64,000 nucleotides of DNA from Regnicoccus_A sp014224355. GTDB lineage: Bacteria > Cyanobacteriota > Cyanobacteriia > PCC-6307 > Cyanobiaceae. Of the stretch, positions 46,419 to 55,680 are shown piece by piece. Both the position numbers and the translations under genes were made by a program. The stretch spans positions 434,001 to 498,000 of the forward strand of contig NZ_CP154799.1 in NCBI RefSeq assembly GCF_050920705.1, written 5' to 3'. The notes under the pieces were generated by a model. It did not search any database, had not been told where the DNA came from, and saw only the letters and a program-made list of their open reading frames with translations. The number at the start of each line of letters is the position of its first letter. The stretch's first letter is position 1.

Positions 46419-46661
46419 GTGGCTTACTTCACCTGGAAGGAACAGGGTCTGACCGCCGACTGCGCCAGCCTCGACGCCATGGCGGCCCGCTTCGAGGAGG
46501 CCGCAGAGCTGATGCGGCGCATGGCCGGGGAAGGGTTCAGCCTGGAGCGGCACAGTGACGGGCAGCACATCACCCATCCCGACGCGGGTGTGTTCGAGGC
46601 CTACGGGTTCATCAGCGAGGAGCCTCCGGTGCGGCAGCTGGATCTGATCCCTGAACCCTGA
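46419..46661 (+). CDS. Small conserved-looking cyanobacterial protein
   Basis: An 80-residue soluble protein starting with GTG: AYFTWKEQGLTADCASLDAM at the N-terminus, then a helix AARFEEAAELMRRMAGEGFS, and a C-terminal acidic segment HITHPDAGVFEAYGFISEEP. It follows mraY by 49 bp on the same strand. I recognise the type as a conserved picocyanobacterial hypothetical but not a named family, and can propose no function. Confidence 0.75.
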   Translation: MAYFTWKEQGLTADCASLDAMAARFEEAAELMRRMAGEGFSLERHSDGQHITHPDAGVFEAYGFISEEPPVRQLDLIPEP

Positions 46662-46675
46662 GCGTGCGGGGACCC

Positions 46676-46837
46676 TCAGCGGCGCAGGTAGCCCACCACC
46701 CACACGGCCACGAACCCCAGCGAGGAGAGAACGAGATAGATCAGGGCCCATTTCTGAAAGGTGGCGATGTCCTGGCCGAACACCAGGCCGGCGTCGGCAT
46801 CGCCGGCGGTGGAGAAGGCAAACAGAAGGCTCAGCAA
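46676..46837 (-). CDS. Possible 53-residue single-pass membrane protein with TTG start
   Basis: A short minus-strand frame beginning with TTG at 46837 reads a plausible signal-like start (LSLLFAFSTAGDADAG), a middle part and a clear transmembrane helix (WALIYLVLSSLGFVAVWVVG), ending with basic YLRR, as expected for an anchored small protein. It fills the gap between the small gene at 46419 and purT. The start codon is weak and no Shine-Dalgarno sequence is seen. I do not recognise it; it may be a photosystem- or respiration-type small subunit. Confidence 0.45.
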   Translation of the reverse strand: MLSLLFAFSTAGDADAGLVFGQDIATFQKWALIYLVLSSLGFVAVWVVGYLRR

Positions 46838-46913
46838 GGACGGTCGGGCACGGATCCCTTCTCTAGCAGGCTTTGCGGGGGACCAAGATCAGTGGGAGAT
46901 CTCCCTGAGCCCC

Positions 46914-48101
46914 ATGGCCGCCACCCCCTTTCCGCGAACCCTGATGCTGCTGGGCAGCGGTGAACTGGGCAAGGAGGTGGCCATCGCCGCCCAGCGGCTG
47001 GGTTGCCGGGTGATCGCGGTGGACCGCTACTCCGGAGCCCCGGCGATGCAGGTGGCCGATCAGGCGGAAGTGATCGCCATGACCGACCCGGAGGCCCTCA
47101 AGGCTGTGGTCCGGCGGCACAGCCCCGATCTGGTCATCCCGGAAATCGAGGCCCTGGCGGTGGATGCCCTGGCGGAGATCGAGGCGGAGGGGATCACGGT
47201 GATTCCCACGGCCAGAGCCACCGCCGTGACCATGAACCGTGACCGCATCCGCGATCTGGCCGCGGGCAAACTCGGACTGCGCACGGCCCGATTTGCCTAT
47301 GCCGAGAGTGCGGCAGAACTGGCCGAAGCGGCGGCGCCCCTGGGCTGGCCTGTGGTGGTCAAGCCGGTGATGAGCTCCTCCGGCAAGGGCCAGAGCGTGG
47401 TGCGTTCGGCGGAGGGCCTCGCTGCAGCCTGGCAGGCAGCCCTGGACGGGGCCCGCGGCGCCGGCGCCCGGGTGATCGTGGAGGAGTTTCTGCCCTTCGA
47501 CCTGGAGATCACCCTGCTCACGGTCAGGCCCTGGTCGGGACCCACCCTGTTCTGCCCTCCGATCGGCCATCTGCAGGAGCGGGGGGACTACCAGTGCAGC
47601 TGGCAGCCGGCCGCCCTGGGTGAGGAACAGCTGGCGGCGGCCCAGGCCATGGCCCGTGCGGTCACCGACGAGCTGGGCGGCGCCGGGCTCTTCGGGGTGG
47701 AGTTCTTCCTCTGCGGGGAGCCCGGCCAGGAGGAGGTGGTCTTCTCCGAGCTCTCGCCCCGCCCCCACGACACCGGCCTGGTCACGCTGCTGGGGCAGAA
47801 CCTGAGCGAATTTGAACTGCACCTGCGGGCGGTGCTGGGTCTGCCGATCCCGGCCATCCGCTCCAGCAGCGCCGCCGCCAGCCGGGTGATCCTGGCGGAT
47901 CGGGCCCTCGAGGCCGTGGCCTACACCGGTGTGGCCGAGGCCCTGGCAGAGCCGGACACCCAGGTGCTGCTTTTCGGCAAACCGGATGCCCGCCCCCAGC
48001 GGCGCATGGGCGTGGCGGTGGCCGCCGGGGCTGACGTGGCCGAGGCGCGGGCCCGGGCCGATCGCGCCGCCGCCCGGGTCGCGGTGGTCGCCGCTGGCTG
48101 A
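46914..48101 (+). CDS. purT: Formate-dependent phosphoribosylglycinamide formyltransferase
   Basis: A 395-residue ATP-grasp enzyme that uses formate and ATP to formylate GAR in purine synthesis, an alternative to PurN. It begins TLMLLGSGELGKEVAIAAQR, contains IPEIEALAVDALAEIE and the ATP-grasp stretch VVVKPVMSSSGKGQSVV, and later SELSPRPHDTGLVTL and EFELHLRAVLGLPIP. The frame extends upstream by 51 codons, but ATG 46914 precedes the family N-terminus. PurU (35014) could supply the formate. Confidence 0.95.
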   Translation: MAATPFPRTLMLLGSGELGKEVAIAAQRLGCRVIAVDRYSGAPAMQVADQAEVIAMTDPEALKAVVRRHSPDLVIPEIEALAVDALAEIEAEGITVIPTARATAVTMNRDRIRDLAAGKLGLRTARFAYAESAAELAEAAAPLGWPVVVKPVMSSSGKGQSVVRSAEGLAAAWQAALDGARGAGARVIVEEFLPFDLEITLLTVRPWSGPTLFCPPIGHLQERGDYQCSWQPAALGEEQLAAAQAMARAVTDELGGAGLFGVEFFLCGEPGQEEVVFSELSPRPHDTGLVTLLGQNLSEFELHLRAVLGLPIPAIRSSSAAASRVILADRALEAVAYTGVAEALAEPDTQVLLFGKPDARPQRRMGVAVAAGADVAEARARADRAAARVAVVAAG

Positions 48102-48139
48102 ACAGCTCTGCCCACTGGCCTCGCAGAGGTTTCGGTTTT

Positions 48140-49225
48140 ATGGTGCGCCGATCGGGATCCCCCATGGCCCAGGCCCAGCGTCGCTCCAACCGCCCAGGGA
48201 CCGCCAAGGTCGATGCTGCCAATGAGGCTGAGCGGGTGGCGGCCACCGTCGTGGAACTCAGCCGCCGCCAGGGGCGTGACGAGCCCCGATCAAGACCCCG
48301 CGGCCCGCTCCGGCAGATCTTCCGTCCCGCCTCCCTGGCGGCCTTCGCCTGCGGCATCGGCCTGGGCTACGGCCTGGCAGGCCCCCTGCCGCAGCTGATC
48401 GGTCCAGCCCTGGCGAGTCTGACCCGCTCGGCGCCGACCCTGGGCAAGCTGGTGCCACCACTTCCCATCCACCAGCCCCGCATCCTGATCCTCGGTTCCG
48501 ACCAGATCAGCGGCAGCACCGATGTGATGGTGATCGTCGACATCCAGGACGGCACCACACGCCTCACCCAGGTGCCCCGCGACACCTACATCGAATCCGA
48601 ACGCTTCGGTGTGCTCAAGGCGAACGCCCTCTACGCCTCCGGTGGAGTGGACGCTGTCAAGGAGGAACTCACCGCCCTGCTCACCACTCCGGTGGACCGC
48701 TACTTGATGGTGAATCTGGACGCGGTCCAGAACCTCGCCGAAGCCCTGGGGGGTGTGGAGGTGGATGTGCCCAAGCGGATGTACTACACCGACAGCCGCC
48801 AGGGTCTCTACATCGATCTCTACCCCGGATTGCAGCTGCTCAAAGGCAACGACCTGGAGGGCTTCCTGCGCTTCCGCAATGATGAGCTGGGCGACATCGG
48901 CCGGATGGAGCGCCAGCAGCTGGTGATCCGTGAGGTGTTCCACAAGCTGGCCCGGCCCAGCGCGGTGACCCGTTTGCCGGAACTGCTCCGGATCGCCGGC
49001 AACGACATCCGCACCGACCTCTCACCCCTGGAACTGGGGAACCTGCTCAGCAAACTGAGCAGCACCACCCTCAGCACGACGCGGCTGGCGGGCCGGCTCT
49101 ACTGGCACGACGATCTGAGCTACTGGATGCCGGATCTGAACACCCGCTACGCCGCCTCCCTGGAGCCCGAAGCCAGCGAAGCTGACTTTGACCCGTACCC
49201 GTACCCGCCCGACGAGATCCGCTGA
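48140..49225 (+). CDS. LytR-CpsA-Psr family cell-wall ligase
   Basis: A 361-residue LCP protein. A long charged cytoplasmic N-terminus is followed by one transmembrane segment (PASLAAFACGIGLGYGLAG, about residues 62-80) and the LCP domain: ILILGSDQISGSTDVMVIVD, QVPRDTYIE, the GVEVDVPKRMYYTDS stretch and FLRFRNDELGDIGRMERQQ. LCP enzymes transfer glycopolymers from lipid carriers to peptidoglycan or exported glycans. An AGAGG lies about a dozen bases before ATG 48140. ATG 48164 is the alternative start. It converges on the alpha/beta hydrolase gene. Confidence 0.88.
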   Translation: MVRRSGSPMAQAQRRSNRPGTAKVDAANEAERVAATVVELSRRQGRDEPRSRPRGPLRQIFRPASLAAFACGIGLGYGLAGPLPQLIGPALASLTRSAPTLGKLVPPLPIHQPRILILGSDQISGSTDVMVIVDIQDGTTRLTQVPRDTYIESERFGVLKANALYASGGVDAVKEELTALLTTPVDRYLMVNLDAVQNLAEALGGVEVDVPKRMYYTDSRQGLYIDLYPGLQLLKGNDLEGFLRFRNDELGDIGRMERQQLVIREVFHKLARPSAVTRLPELLRIAGNDIRTDLSPLELGNLLSKLSSTTLSTTRLAGRLYWHDDLSYWMPDLNTRYAASLEPEASEADFDPYPYPPDEIR

Positions 49226-49241
49226 AGCCAGCGCTGCACGA

Positions 49242-50816
49242 TCAGGGAGAGCGCAGCTGAGCCGGAGAGATCCCCACCAGGGGAAGGGTCTCATCACCCC
49301 AGCCATCGGCAGGCAGCAGCTCAGGAGCATCAGGGCCCGGTGCAGCGGCGGCACCGGCGGAGAAGGCGCCATTCGTCCAGGCCAGCAACAGGCCGCGCAG
49401 GGCACCACCACCTCCAGCCAGCTTGGAGCCCAGGTTGAAGTGGTCCCCGCCCTGAGCCAGCACCAGGCGATGGCCATGGCCACCGCGGCCGGCCTCCGTT
49501 TGCATCGGCCCGATCGCCTCGGGACCGGGCGGCACCACCCAGTCGCGGGTGCCGCTCACCAGCAGCACCCGGGCGGTCATGTCCCTGCCCGACCCGGTAT
49601 CGAACAGCAGCGACATCGGCGGGCTCACGGCCACGCCGGCTTTGACCCTCGGATCCACCAGGGCCGCCTGATCGGCCGTGCCGATGAAACTGCACTGCAG
49701 CACCCAGCTGATGTTGCGCTCCGGATTCAACACTTCGTCGCAACGTTGGTGGAGCTGGGCGTCGCTGGGCACAGCCCCCGCCAGCTGCAGCACGGTGGTG
49801 GCTCCCCACGACTGACCGAGCACCACGACGAAGTCGGTGTTCAGCCCGGCGGGAAGGCCCTTGAGCCCCGCAGCGGCACCATCGATCACCGCTGACACAT
49901 CCAGGGGCCGCAGCCGCAGTTCCTCCGCCCCGGGGGGCGGCACCTTGCCGGAGAGCATGGCCTGCTGCTGACCCTGATCACTGCCGGGGTGGTACGGCAG
50001 CAGCACGGTGTAACCGTGACTGGCCAGATGGCTGGCCCAGCCCTCGAAGCTCTCCGGGGCGTCCCAGAGCCCATGGGAGATCACCACCAGACGGCCACTT
50101 GCTCCTGTGCTGGGGCTGATCTGCACCACCTGCAGAGGCTTGGGCCGGTGGGGGGCCGGCAGGGCGATCAGCTTCCGCTCCACCGCAAGGGAACCAGGCT
50201 GACTGAGGGCGGAACTGACCCCGGCGGGCGGCTGGGCGGCCACCAGACGATCAGCGGGCTCAAGCTGCCTGGCCAGTCGCCGCACCGCCAACAACGCCCG
50301 ACTCAGATCCACCGAGGCCGTTGTTCCCGGGAGGGCCTTCATCACGCTGAGCATGGTCAGGGGTCCCTGGGCCGCCGCCTTGTCCAGCAGCCGCGAGAGG
50401 TCGTTGCCGTCGAACTGGGCCGGCAGCCCGTCGATCCCGCCCAGAGCAGAAACCAGCAGCAGCGCCTGGTTGAGCATCGGCGAGCCTTCCGCCTCGTTCA
50501 CCACCGCCGGCACCTGCAGCGGCAGCGGCGCATTGAAGAGGGCCACCAGCCGACGGCCGATCGCTCCATTGCTGGCCTGATCCAGCTCGGCCAGGTCACT
50601 GGTGCCACTGAGCAGGCGGGCGGGATTGTCCAGCTCCTCCAGCTTCACGCTGAAGCTGGTCTCGAGCAGGGGAAGGCGCAACTCCACCTGCTCGAGAGCC
50701 CGCGCCGGAGCGGGGAGCAACGGTGCCGTCCCCAGCAGGCCACAGAGGGAAAGCAACAGCGGAGCAGCAAGACCGGAACGGGGGGGGCGCACAGAAAAGC
50801 AGCCGAGTGTCTCCAT
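49242..50816 (-). CDS. Secreted alpha/beta hydrolase with DUF1400 N-terminal domain
   Basis: A 524-residue exported protein. After a signal peptide (LAAPLLLSLCGLLGTAPLLP, ending near PARALE) comes a DUF1400-like helical domain (VELRLPLLETSFSVKLEELD to about residue 220), then an alpha/beta-hydrolase domain: VVISHGLWDAPESF for the oxyanion region, nucleophile GQSWGATTV, and a late QGGDHFNLG holding the histidine. The fold suggests an esterase or lipase. ATG 50816 is preferred to upstream in-frame starts that would run into uvrA's 3' flank. It is last in the minus-strand series recN - uvrA - hydrolase. A lone DUF1400 gene occurs at 57702. Confidence 0.85.
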   Translation of the reverse strand: METLGCFSVRPPRSGLAAPLLLSLCGLLGTAPLLPAPARALEQVELRLPLLETSFSVKLEELDNPARLLSGTSDLAELDQASNGAIGRRLVALFNAPLPLQVPAVVNEAEGSPMLNQALLLVSALGGIDGLPAQFDGNDLSRLLDKAAAQGPLTMLSVMKALPGTTASVDLSRALLAVRRLARQLEPADRLVAAQPPAGVSSALSQPGSLAVERKLIALPAPHRPKPLQVVQISPSTGASGRLVVISHGLWDAPESFEGWASHLASHGYTVLLPYHPGSDQGQQQAMLSGKVPPPGAEELRLRPLDVSAVIDGAAAGLKGLPAGLNTDFVVVLGQSWGATTVLQLAGAVPSDAQLHQRCDEVLNPERNISWVLQCSFIGTADQAALVDPRVKAGVAVSPPMSLLFDTGSGRDMTARVLLVSGTRDWVVPPGPEAIGPMQTEAGRGGHGHRLVLAQGGDHFNLGSKLAGGGGALRGLLLAWTNGAFSAGAAAAPGPDAPELLPADGWGDETLPLVGISPAQLRSP

Positions 50817-50847
50817 GATCTCCCCTGCGGAGCGGTGGGAGGGACCC

Positions 50848-53800
50848 TCAGGCCCCAGCGGGAACAGGAGGATGCTGGGCAAGCACCTGTCTGAGGTAGC
50901 GGCCGGTGTGGCTGGTGGAGTGGTCAGCCACCTGCTCGGGAGTTCCCGTCACCACGATCTCGCCGCCCTTGTTGCCACCTTCGGGCCCCAGATCGATCAC
51001 CCAGTCGGCGCAGCGGATCACATCGAGGTTGTGCTCGATCACCACGATCGAATTGCCCTTGTCCACCAGCCGCTGCATCACGTCCATCAGCTTGTGCACG
51101 TCGTAGAAGCTGAGGCCGGTGGTGGGCTCGTCGATCAGGTAGAGCGTCTTGCCGGTGGCGCGTTTCGACAGTTCCGTGGCCAGCTTCACGCGCTGGGCTT
51201 CACCGCCGGAGAGGGTGGGGGCCGGCTGGCCGAGCTTGATGTAGCCCAGACCCACATCCACCAGCGTGCGCAGCCGGTCCGCTGCCTGGGGGATGGCGGA
51301 GAACACCTCGGCCGCCTGCTCCACCGTCATCTGCAGGACATCGGCGATGGTGTGGCCCTTGTAGGCCACCTGCAGGGTTTCGCGGTTGTAGCGGGCCCCT
51401 TTGCAGACATCACACTGCACATAGACATCCGGCAGGAAGTTCATCTCGATCACGTTCACCCCCTGGCCACTGCAGGCCTCGCATCGGCCCCCCTTGACGT
51501 TGAAGCTGAACTGGCCCACCTGGTAGCCACGGGCCTTGGCCTCCACCGTGGCGGCGAACACCTGGCGGATCGGATCGAAGGCCCCGGTGTAGGTGGCTGG
51601 ATTGGAGCGGGGTGTGCGGCCGATCGGGCTCTGGTCGATCACGATCACCTTGTCGACTGACTGGATGCCGCGCAGTTCCCCCAGACCGGAGGGGAACGGC
51701 ACCCGCAGGCCGAGCTTGTGCTCCAGCGCTGGATGCAGCAGCTCGTTCACCAGGGTGCTCTTGCCGCTGCCGCTCACGCCGGTGACGGCCACGAGGCGGC
51801 CGAGGGGGATGTCGACATCGAGGCCCAGCAGGTTGTTGCGGCGGCAGTTGACCAGGGTGAGCTTGCGGCTGCCGGAGGCACGTCGCTCGGGCGGGGTGGG
51901 AATCGCGCGGCGACCGCTGAGGTAGGCGCCGGTGAGCGACTCCTGTGCCTCCAGGAGGTTCTGCAGGGAGCCTTCAGCCACGATGTGGCCGCCGTGGACC
52001 CCCGCTCCCGGTCCGATGTCGACGAGATGGTCGGCGGCGCGGATCGTGTCCTCGTCGTGTTCCACCACGATCAGGGTGTTGCCCAGATCCCGCAGCTTGA
52101 ACAGGGTGTTGAGCAAACGGTCGTTGTCACGCTGGTGCAGGCCGATGCTGGGTTCATCGAGCACGTACAGCACCCCCGTGAGGCCCGCGCCGATCTGGGT
52201 GGCCAGACGGATGCGCTGGGCTTCTCCCCCGGAGAGGGTCATGGCCGGCCGGTCGAGGCTGAGGTAATCGAGGCCCACATCCAGGAGGAAGCGCAGACGC
52301 ATGCGGATCTCCCGCAGCACCAGGTCGCCGATCTGGATCTGTCGCGGGGTGAGCAGGGGCTGGGCACCCTCGGCCACCCCCATCAGGGCCTCGATCCGCT
52401 CGAGGGTGTCTGCCACGCTCACGGCAGTGAGCTCATGGATGGCGTAGGGCCCCACCCGCACCGCCAGCGCCTCGGGCCGCAGGCGCAGCCCCTCACAGGT
52501 GCCGCAGGGGACCATCTCCAGGTATTGCTCCAGCTTCTGCCGCACCGATTCGCCACTGGCGTCGCGCAACTGACGCTCCAGGATCGGCAGGATCCCTTCG
52601 AAGGGTCGCTGATAGACCTGGTTCTTGCGGTACCGGCTGTCGGCCTGGATCGCAATCGGCTCCTCGCTGCCGTGGAGCACCACCTGGCGCTGCTCGTCGG
52701 TCAGCTGATTCCAGGGGGTCTTGATTTCGAAGCCGAAGGCCTCGCCCACGCTGTAGAGCAGTGAGAAGTAATAGCTGTTGTCCTTGTCGCTCCAGGGCGC
52801 GATCGCCGCGTACACCGGCAGCGAAGGGTCGGGCACGACCCGCTCCAGGGTGAACTGGCGCAGGTGGCCGATGCCGTGGCAGTCGGGGCAGGCGCCATAG
52901 GGGCTGTTGAAGGAGAACAGCCGGGGAGAGAGCTCCTCCATCACGGCGCCATGCACCGGACAGGCGAAATTCTCGGAATAGAGGCGTTCACGATCGACGC
53001 CGTCGGGCAGCTCCTCGCCGGCCTTGGGCACCACCTCCACCAGGGCCAGCCCATCACCCCGTTTGAGGCAGGTGCGCAGGGAATCAGTGAGCCGCTCGCT
53101 GATCCCTTCCCGTGCCACCAGGCGATCGACCACCACTTCGATGTTGTGGGCGTGGTTCTTGTCGAGCTCGATGTTGTCGGAGAGGTCACGCACCTCCCCG
53201 TTGATGCGCACCCGGGCGAAGCCCTCGGCCACCAGACCTGAAAGCAGCTTGGTGTGGGTTCCCTTCTTGCCCCGCACCACTGGCGCCAGCAGCTGGTAAC
53301 GGGTGCCCTCCGGCAGGGTGGCGATCCGATCCACCATCTCGTCGATGCTCTCCGGCCGGATCGAGCGGTTGCACTGGGGGCAGTGGGGCTCACCGGCACG
53401 GCCGAACAGCAGCCTCAGGTAGTCCTGGATCTCGGTGACCGTGCCGACTGTGGAGCGGGGGTTGTGGCTGGTGGACTTCTGATCGATCGAGATCGCCGGG
53501 GAGAGCCCCTCGATCGCATCGACGTCGGGCTTGTCCACCTGGCCGAGGAACTGGCGCGCATAGGCGGAGAGGCTCTCCACGTAGCGGCGCTGACCCTCAG
53601 CGAAGATCGTGTCGAAGGCCAGGGAGCTCTTGCCGCTGCCGCTCACGCCGGTGAACACCACCAACCGGTTGCGCGGCAGGGTGAGATCGACATCGCGCAG
53701 GTTGTGCTGCCGCGCTCCGCGCACCCGGATCACATCCTCGAGGCTGCCGCCGCTGAGGAGGGTGCTGGGATCGATTCCGGAGGCCGTGGCCAGCCCGGAC

Positions 53801-53871
53801 AGGGCCTTCGGACCGCCTCCATTCGTGGCGGCGGGGCTCTTCGATCCGGAGCCGGATCTTGCGCGGGGCAT
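50848..53871 (-). CDS. uvrA: Excinuclease ABC subunit A
   Basis: A 1007-residue damage-recognition ATPase of nucleotide excision repair. It has two ABC ATPase modules: Walker A TGVSGSGKSSLAFDTIFAEG in the first and AVTGVSGSGKSTLVNEL in the second, each with an LSGGEAQR signature. A zinc module is CEACSGQGVNVIEM with CDVCKGARYN. An unusual low-complexity leader of about 45 residues (RARSGSGSKSPAATNGG...) precedes the conserved VIRVRGARQHNLRDVDL. The next in-frame start would lie inside the conserved domain, so ATG 53871 is kept. It lies 44 bp downstream of recN and 31 bp upstream of the hydrolase gene. Confidence 0.96.
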   Translation of the reverse strand: MPRARSGSGSKSPAATNGGGPKALSGLATASGIDPSTLLSGGSLEDVIRVRGARQHNLRDVDLTLPRNRLVVFTGVSGSGKSSLAFDTIFAEGQRRYVESLSAYARQFLGQVDKPDVDAIEGLSPAISIDQKSTSHNPRSTVGTVTEIQDYLRLLFGRAGEPHCPQCNRSIRPESIDEMVDRIATLPEGTRYQLLAPVVRGKKGTHTKLLSGLVAEGFARVRINGEVRDLSDNIELDKNHAHNIEVVVDRLVAREGISERLTDSLRTCLKRGDGLALVEVVPKAGEELPDGVDRERLYSENFACPVHGAVMEELSPRLFSFNSPYGACPDCHGIGHLRQFTLERVVPDPSLPVYAAIAPWSDKDNSYYFSLLYSVGEAFGFEIKTPWNQLTDEQRQVVLHGSEEPIAIQADSRYRKNQVYQRPFEGILPILERQLRDASGESVRQKLEQYLEMVPCGTCEGLRLRPEALAVRVGPYAIHELTAVSVADTLERIEALMGVAEGAQPLLTPRQIQIGDLVLREIRMRLRFLLDVGLDYLSLDRPAMTLSGGEAQRIRLATQIGAGLTGVLYVLDEPSIGLHQRDNDRLLNTLFKLRDLGNTLIVVEHDEDTIRAADHLVDIGPGAGVHGGHIVAEGSLQNLLEAQESLTGAYLSGRRAIPTPPERRASGSRKLTLVNCRRNNLLGLDVDIPLGRLVAVTGVSGSGKSTLVNELLHPALEHKLGLRVPFPSGLGELRGIQSVDKVIVIDQSPIGRTPRSNPATYTGAFDPIRQVFAATVEAKARGYQVGQFSFNVKGGRCEACSGQGVNVIEMNFLPDVYVQCDVCKGARYNRETLQVAYKGHTIADVLQMTVEQAAEVFSAIPQAADRLRTLVDVGLGYIKLGQPAPTLSGGEAQRVKLATELSKRATGKTLYLIDEPTTGLSFYDVHKLMDVMQRLVDKGNSIVVIEHNLDVIRCADWVIDLGPEGGNKGGEIVVTGTPEQVADHSTSHTGRYLRQVLAQHPPVPAGA

Positions 53872-53915
53872 TCAGCAACCCTGACAGCCTGGAGTCTACG
53901 GGCTGCTCCTGCGGC

Positions 53916-55604
53916 TCAGGAGACGCCCTGCTGAAGCAGACTGGCCACGTAGCTGCGGGTTTCTCCCGAATCGCCTCCGGCGAGTTCGGCCAGCTCCCGC
54001 TCCCGCTCACCGCTGCCCTGCAGAGCCGTCACCCCGGTGCGGGTGAGGCCAGCTTCCACCTGTTTGCTCACCCGGAAGTGGTGCTGGGCCATGGCGGCCA
54101 CCAGGGGCTGGTGGGTGACGCAGAAGACCTGACGCTGCTCGGCAAGGCGGCGCAGCAGGGCGGCGATGGCGCCGCTGACCCGGCCGCTGACCCCGCTGTC
54201 GATTTCATCGAAGAGCAGGGTGACCTGGGGATCGGCCGCGGCCAGGCAGGTCTTCAACGCCAGCAGGAAGCGGCTCATCTCCCCGCCGGAGGCCACCTCC
54301 TGCAGGGGGGCCAGCGGCTGGCCGGGGTTGGCGGAGAAAAGGAATCCAATCGCATCGGCGCCCTCATCACCGGCGGGGGAAGGCTCGATCGCGACCCCGA
54401 AACGCACCTGGGCCAGCCCCAGCGGACGCAGGGTGTCCATCAGTTGCCGCTCCAGGCTGGAGGCGGCGGCGCGGCGGCGCTGGGTGAGCCCGGCGCAGGC
54501 CTGATCCCGCTGCAGACGACAACTCTCCTCCTGCTGTTCGAGCTGCCGCAGGGAGGCCTCCACCCCACCGTCATCGAACTGGCGGCGAAGGTCGTCGCGC
54601 AGGGCGATCAGAGCCCCCAGCTCCTGACCATGGCGCCGCTCCAGGGCCTTGAGCTGGGCCATCCGCTCCTGCAGACCCGCCAGGGTTTCGGGATCACTCT
54701 CCAGGCCGGCGCCGTAGCGATCCAGGCCCGAGGCCAGCTCCTGCAGGAGCTGGGTCGCCTCGGCACAGCGCTCCAGCCAGGGCTGAAGCCCCGGATCGAA
54801 TCCCAGCAGATGCTGCAACTCCTGCTCGATGGCGGCGAGGTGATCGAAAACCGACGGGGCCCCGTCCAGCCCCTCCACCAGCCGCCCCGTCGTGCTCATC
54901 ACCCCCTCCTGCAGTCGGACGGCGTGGGCCAGCCGGTCCTGCTCCCCCTGCAGCCGCTGCCGCTCCTGGGGATCGTCGAGATGAGCCGCCTCCAGATCCT
55001 CCAGCAGCTGAAGCCGCCGTTGCCGGTCGAACTGCTGCCGTTGTTGCTCGGCCCGGGCGGCGTCCAAAGCCCCGGCGGCGGCTTTCCAGGCGCGCACGGC
55101 CAGGCGAGCCTCCTGCAGGGCCTCGGTGATCGGCTCCCCACCGAAACGATCCAGCCAGCGACGCTGCTGTCCAGGACGCGCCAGCTGCTGGGTCTGCCCC
55201 TGCACGGTGAGATCGAGCAGCAGTGGACGCAACTCCAGCAACTGGGAGCGGTTGACGATCACCCCATTGATGCGGCAGCGGCTGGTGACTCGCGCCTCCA
55301 GCTGCCGCCACTCGCGGCTGATGATCAGCTCGTTGTCTTCGGGCTTGAGGTCCTGCTGGATCAACCAGGCCAGCGCCGGCTCCGAGAGGGAGAAGCAAGC
55401 CTCGATGCGCGCCCGGTCGCAACCCTGGCGCAGCAGCCGCAGACCCTCGCCCCCTTGGGCACCACCGAGCAGGGCATCAAGAGCATCAAGGAGCAGGGAT
55501 TTGCCAGCACCGGTCTCACCGGTCAGAACGGTGAATCCCGGCCTGAAACTGAGTTCCAGAGCATCGATCAGGGCGATGTTCTCCAGGCGCAGACCCGTGA
55601 GCAC
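53916..55604 (-). CDS. recN: DNA repair protein RecN
   Basis: A 562-residue SMC-like ATPase for double-strand break repair. The N-terminal motif is LRLENIALIDALELSFRPGF followed by Walker A GETGAGKS at residues 29-36. A long coiled coil runs through the middle. The C-terminal half has ATPase motifs ASGGEMSRFLLALKTCLA, LLFDEIDSGVSGRV and VFCVTHQPLVAAMAQHHF. The length is normal. It is the first gene of the minus-strand group with uvrA and diverges from the ABC1 kinase gene with a 76 bp gap. Confidence 0.95.
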   Translation of the reverse strand: MLTGLRLENIALIDALELSFRPGFTVLTGETGAGKSLLLDALDALLGGAQGGEGLRLLRQGCDRARIEACFSLSEPALAWLIQQDLKPEDNELIISREWRQLEARVTSRCRINGVIVNRSQLLELRPLLLDLTVQGQTQQLARPGQQRRWLDRFGGEPITEALQEARLAVRAWKAAAGALDAARAEQQRQQFDRQRRLQLLEDLEAAHLDDPQERQRLQGEQDRLAHAVRLQEGVMSTTGRLVEGLDGAPSVFDHLAAIEQELQHLLGFDPGLQPWLERCAEATQLLQELASGLDRYGAGLESDPETLAGLQERMAQLKALERRHGQELGALIALRDDLRRQFDDGGVEASLRQLEQQEESCRLQRDQACAGLTQRRRAAASSLERQLMDTLRPLGLAQVRFGVAIEPSPAGDEGADAIGFLFSANPGQPLAPLQEVASGGEMSRFLLALKTCLAAADPQVTLLFDEIDSGVSGRVSGAIAALLRRLAEQRQVFCVTHQPLVAAMAQHHFRVSKQVEAGLTRTGVTALQGSGERERELAELAGGDSGETRSYVASLLQQGVS

Positions 55605-55680
55605 GCCGGCCTCCGGTGATTGCCCAGACCGTAGCGGCGGTCCCTTTCGTTTAGAAGAGAAACAGTCGAACGCCTCCCTG

